DNA of 7,233 nt from Hyphomonas sp. (GTDB taxonomy: Bacteria > Pseudomonadota > Alphaproteobacteria > Caulobacterales > Hyphomonadaceae): contig JANSXJ010000183.1 of assembly GCA_024743015.1 (NCBI GenBank), positions 1 through 7,233 on the forward strand, given 5' to 3'. Both the position numbers and the translations under genes were made by a program. Shown in pieces: positions 5,390-7,233 of this stretch. Under the pieces are notes generated by a model, which worked only from the letters and a program-made list of their open reading frames with translations, had not been told where the DNA came from and did not search any database. Each line of letters begins with the position of its first letter. Within the stretch, counting starts at the first letter, position 1.

Positions 5390-6994
5390 ATGGCTTCGGC
5401 AAAATCAGGACGTACAGCACGATGGTGGGGCGGGCGATTGCTCGGCTCACGCATCGCGCGGCTGATTTTTGCCTCCAACCTGGCGGGACTGATCATTCTG
5501 ATCATCGGCGCGATGGTGCTCAACGAGATGCGCGCCAGTTTCGTCGTCTCGAAGAAACAGGACCTGGTGGGGCAAGCGCAGCTGCTCTCCAACTTGATCG
5601 GAGACGATGCGGCATATGGCGAACCGCAACCGATCCTGGATGACGACCTGGCCAAGGACGTGCTTGCCTCCTTGTCTCTGCCGCAAACTTTGCGAGGGAA
5701 GATCTACGACACTGAAGCCGCGTTGATTGGCGACAGCTATTTCCTGTCCGATCGGGTCATTGTTGAGAACCTGCCGCCGCTACAAGACCCGGATCAGCTC
5801 ACGGTCTGGAGCAAAAGCCTGTCCGAATGGGCGGTTTCGGTTCTCGGGTCGTTTCGCCCCTCTGAAGGCGAAGATGCGGTCCGAACCCTGACCTTTGAGG
5901 AAGAGTTCGCCGAAGCCATGATCGGGAATGAAGCGGCCAGCCAACGCTTCAATGATCGCGGGCAAAGAATAATTTCAGTTTCTGTGCCGATCCAGCATGT
6001 CTCCGCCGTCGTCGGTGTTTTGACCGTGGAATCGAACGACATTGATGCGATTATCCGGGCCGAACGAACCGCGCTCGTCCCATTCATTGCGGTTGCGATT
6101 TTGGTGGCGCTTGTAACATCAGCGCTCCTGACCATCGGGATCGCGAATCCGCTGCGCAAACTGGCAAGCGAGGCCGATCGCATTCGAAGTGGTAGCTCAA
6201 GCAAACTCGATCTCCCGCGCATCTCCAGGCGACACGATGAAATCGGTCACCTGGCGCAATCGGTCGAAGCCATGACGGCGGCTTTATTTGAGCGGATTAC
6301 CGCAAACGAGTCCTTCGCGGCTGATGTGGCGCATGAGCTCAAGAACCCGCTCACATCGATCCGCTCCGCCGTTGAAACTGCGGAAATGGTCCAGGATGAT
6401 CCTGAAAAACGTGAAAAGCTGCGCAGGGTCATCGCGCAGGATGTTCAACGTCTCGATCGATTGATCACGGATATCTCCAACGCTTCGCGCCTGGAGGCGG
6501 AAATCACGCGTATCCCAACCGAGCAACTCGATGTTTCCAGGTTCGTCAGAGAAATCGTGCGCACATATGAAGGTCTGGAGCACCAGCGAAACGTGAAAGT
6601 CGTGTTCAAGGACGACACAATGGATGCTGGTCTCTCCGTCCGCGGGCGAGAGGGTCCGCTCGGACAGGTGCTCCGCAACCTGATCGACAATGCCCGGTCC
6701 TTTTCTCCGGAAGCAGATGAAGTCGTGGTAACGCTGCGCCAAAGTCGCCAGGGGCCGCAAACCACGGCGTGCATCCTGGTCGAGGACAATGGCCCGGGCA
6801 TCCCGGAAGATAAACTCGAAAAGATATTTGAACGGTTTTACACAGACCGACCCGCCGGTGCCGCATTTGGCAACAATTCGGGTCTCGGACTGTCTATCGT
6901 CGCACAAATCGTGGAAACGCATATGGGGACAGTGGTCGCTGCAAATAGAGAATCTGGCGGCGCGCGATTCACCATAGAATTGCCCGCCACATAA
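5390..6994 (+). CDS. chvG: ChvG/ExoS-type sensor histidine kinase
   Basis: This 534-residue inner-membrane kinase has TM1 at about 24-44, a periplasmic sensing region (45-227), TM2 at 228-250, HAMP at 250-303, and the catalytic domains. The phospho-acceptor is His315 in FAADVAHELKNPLTSIRSAV. The ATP-binding domain has the N box RNLIDNARSF (Asn434), the G1 box EDNGPGIPEDK (Asp466), the F box IFERFYTDRP and the G2 box GLGLS (498-502). The run FYTDRP...FGNNSGLGLSIV and the early periplasmic pattern LSLPQTLRGKIYDTEAALIGDS are typical of ChvG/ExoS/BvrS, which with ChvI controls envelope, exopolysaccharide and acid-stress genes in alphaproteobacteria. All catalytic residues are present. The regulator gene chvI and hprK, usual neighbours in many relatives, are absent on either side; the gene sits between a cyclophilin and carD. 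A weak GAG lies 9 bases before the ATG. Confidence 0.88.
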   Translation: MASAKSGRTARWWGGRLLGSRIARLIFASNLAGLIILIIGAMVLNEMRASFVVSKKQDLVGQAQLLSNLIGDDAAYGEPQPILDDDLAKDVLASLSLPQTLRGKIYDTEAALIGDSYFLSDRVIVENLPPLQDPDQLTVWSKSLSEWAVSVLGSFRPSEGEDAVRTLTFEEEFAEAMIGNEAASQRFNDRGQRIISVSVPIQHVSAVVGVLTVESNDIDAIIRAERTALVPFIAVAILVALVTSALLTIGIANPLRKLASEADRIRSGSSSKLDLPRISRRHDEIGHLAQSVEAMTAALFERITANESFAADVAHELKNPLTSIRSAVETAEMVQDDPEKREKLRRVIAQDVQRLDRLITDISNASRLEAEITRIPTEQLDVSRFVREIVRTYEGLEHQRNVKVVFKDDTMDAGLSVRGREGPLGQVLRNLIDNARSFSPEADEVVVTLRQSRQGPQTTACILVEDNGPGIPEDKLEKIFERFYTDRPAGAAFGNNSGLGLSIVAQIVETHMGTVVAANRESGGARFTIELPAT

Positions 6995-7010
6995 GCCGAT
7001 TCCGAGTTGT

Positions 7011-7040
7011 TAATGAGAATTGAACGGCCCTATTGAGAAT
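7011..7040. repeat. Tandem 10-bp repeat TA(A/T)TGAGAAT, 20 bp apart, at the carD promoter
   Basis: TAATGAGAAT at 7011-7020 and TATTGAGAAT at 7031-7040 differ at one base and start exactly 20 bp apart, about two helical turns. The second copy overlaps the proposed -35 box and the first lies just upstream. This is the geometry of paired sites for a transcription factor acting at the promoter. Confidence 0.5.
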
Positions 7041-7061
7041 AACACCCGGTTGTGCTATATA
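7033..7061 (+). promoter_or_regulatory. Sigma-70-type promoter for carD
   Basis: TTGAGA (7033-7038) and TATATA (7056-7061) are separated by 17 bases, the ideal spacing; TATAAA (7058-7063) overlaps as an alternative -10. Transcription would begin near 7068, giving a leader of about 95 bases before the carD ATG. Confidence 0.6.
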
Positions 7062-7082
7062 AAACTGTCACAACACCATATC

Positions 7083-7139
7083 CGAGCCATGCATTTGTCG
7101 GCACCTGAGAAGAAAAGTTCTCGCCGGCGTCGTGGCTCG
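7083..7139 (+). promoter_or_regulatory. Long hairpin in the carD 5' leader
   Basis: The outer stem pairs CGAGCCA (7083-7089) with TGGCTCG (7133-7139) perfectly, extended by a T-G and a G-C pair. Inside it, GTCGGC (7097-7102) pairs with GCCGGC (7123-7128) through one wobble, and GAGAA (7107-7111) pairs with TTCTC (7118-7122) around a six-base loop, with a four-base bulge (7103-7106). The fold ends 14 bases before the carD ribosome binding site. No T-run follows, so it is not an intrinsic terminator. It may stabilise the messenger or control its translation. Confidence 0.5.
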
Positions 7140-7164
7140 TTTGCGTAGAAGAAGAGGTCTCCAC

Positions 7165-7233
7165 ATGGCAACAGCAGATACACTGGATTTCGCAGAAGGT
7201 CAGAAAATCGTCTATCCTGCCCACGGCGTCGGC
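7165..7233 (+). CDS. carD: CarD/CdnL-family RNA polymerase-binding transcription factor (N-terminus only)
   Basis: Only 23 codons are in the window. They read MATADTLDFAEGQKIVYPA then HGVG, and the 'F.eGq.iVYPaHGVG' stretch is the hallmark opening of the CarD/CdnL RNA-polymerase-interacting domain. These proteins bind the RNA polymerase beta subunit and stabilise open promoter complexes, especially at rRNA and growth-related promoters. The start follows GAGG (7154-7157) at seven bases. The gene has its own promoter, a tandem repeat and a structured leader upstream. The C-terminal DNA-contacting domain lies outside the window, so its completeness is unknown. Confidence 0.88.
   Translation, partial: MATADTLDFAEGQKIVYPAHGVG

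Larger units (their letters stand above)
6995..7164. other. Intergenic region between chvG and carD
   Basis: The 170-base gap holds a 10-bp near-perfect repeat, a sigma-70-like promoter, a long hairpin and the ribosome binding site of carD. No terminator for chvG (stem followed by a T-run) was found, so read-through into carD is possible. Confidence 0.6.

Noticed and set aside
7083..7139. Hairpin as a terminator for chvG
   Set aside because: No T-run follows the stem, and it lies downstream of a good promoter and close to the carD ribosome binding site.

Overview
The window looks like chromosomal DNA of an alphaproteobacterium. The best fit is a holdfast-forming lineage near Hyphomonadaceae, Maricaulales or Caulobacterales. 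The grounds are a ChvG-type sensor kinase with the family's distinctive C-terminal signature, a CdnL/CarD start, and a divergent pair of polysaccharide-export units resembling holdfast hfsD and hfsA-hfsB. The family placement is inference. There are no tRNA or rRNA genes, transposases, CRISPR arrays or phage genes.

Left part (1-2087): a reading frame on the minus strand runs off the left edge (1-331) and resembles the N-terminal sensor domain of an AraC-type regulator. An intergenic stretch (332-511) follows, with a 10-bp direct repeat and an 8+8 bp palindrome. On the plus strand come a MarR-family regulator (512-979) and, 16 bases later, a two-helix DUF3137 membrane protein (996-2087). These two probably form one transcription unit.

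Middle (2084-4828): two minus-strand genes encode a Wzz/GNVR polysaccharide co-polymerase (hfsA-like, 2847-4319) and a CpsD/BY-kinase-like P-loop protein (hfsB-like, 2084-2776) that lacks the Walker A lysine and a C-terminal tyrosine cluster. Divergently, a Wza-like outer-membrane export lipoprotein (hfsD-like, 4421-4828) ends just after its Poly_export domain, with no SLBB domain. Together these would make the trans-envelope export machinery for a Wzx/Wzy-type polysaccharide. The short hfsD suggests the system is damaged, divergent or complemented from elsewhere.

Right part (4895-7233): a cytoplasmic cyclophilin peptidyl-prolyl isomerase (4895-5359) is followed 30 bases later by a complete ChvG-like sensor histidine kinase (5390-6994), without an adjacent ChvI regulator. 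The last gene is the start of carD/cdnL (7165 to the edge). It has a good sigma-70-type promoter, a 10-bp repeat spaced exactly 20 bp at the -35 region, and a strong hairpin in its leader.

No clearly new multi-gene system is visible. The points most worth a second look are the truncated hfsD, the degenerate hfsB nucleotide site, the structured and repeat-flanked carD leader, and the ChvG gene outside its usual chvI context.
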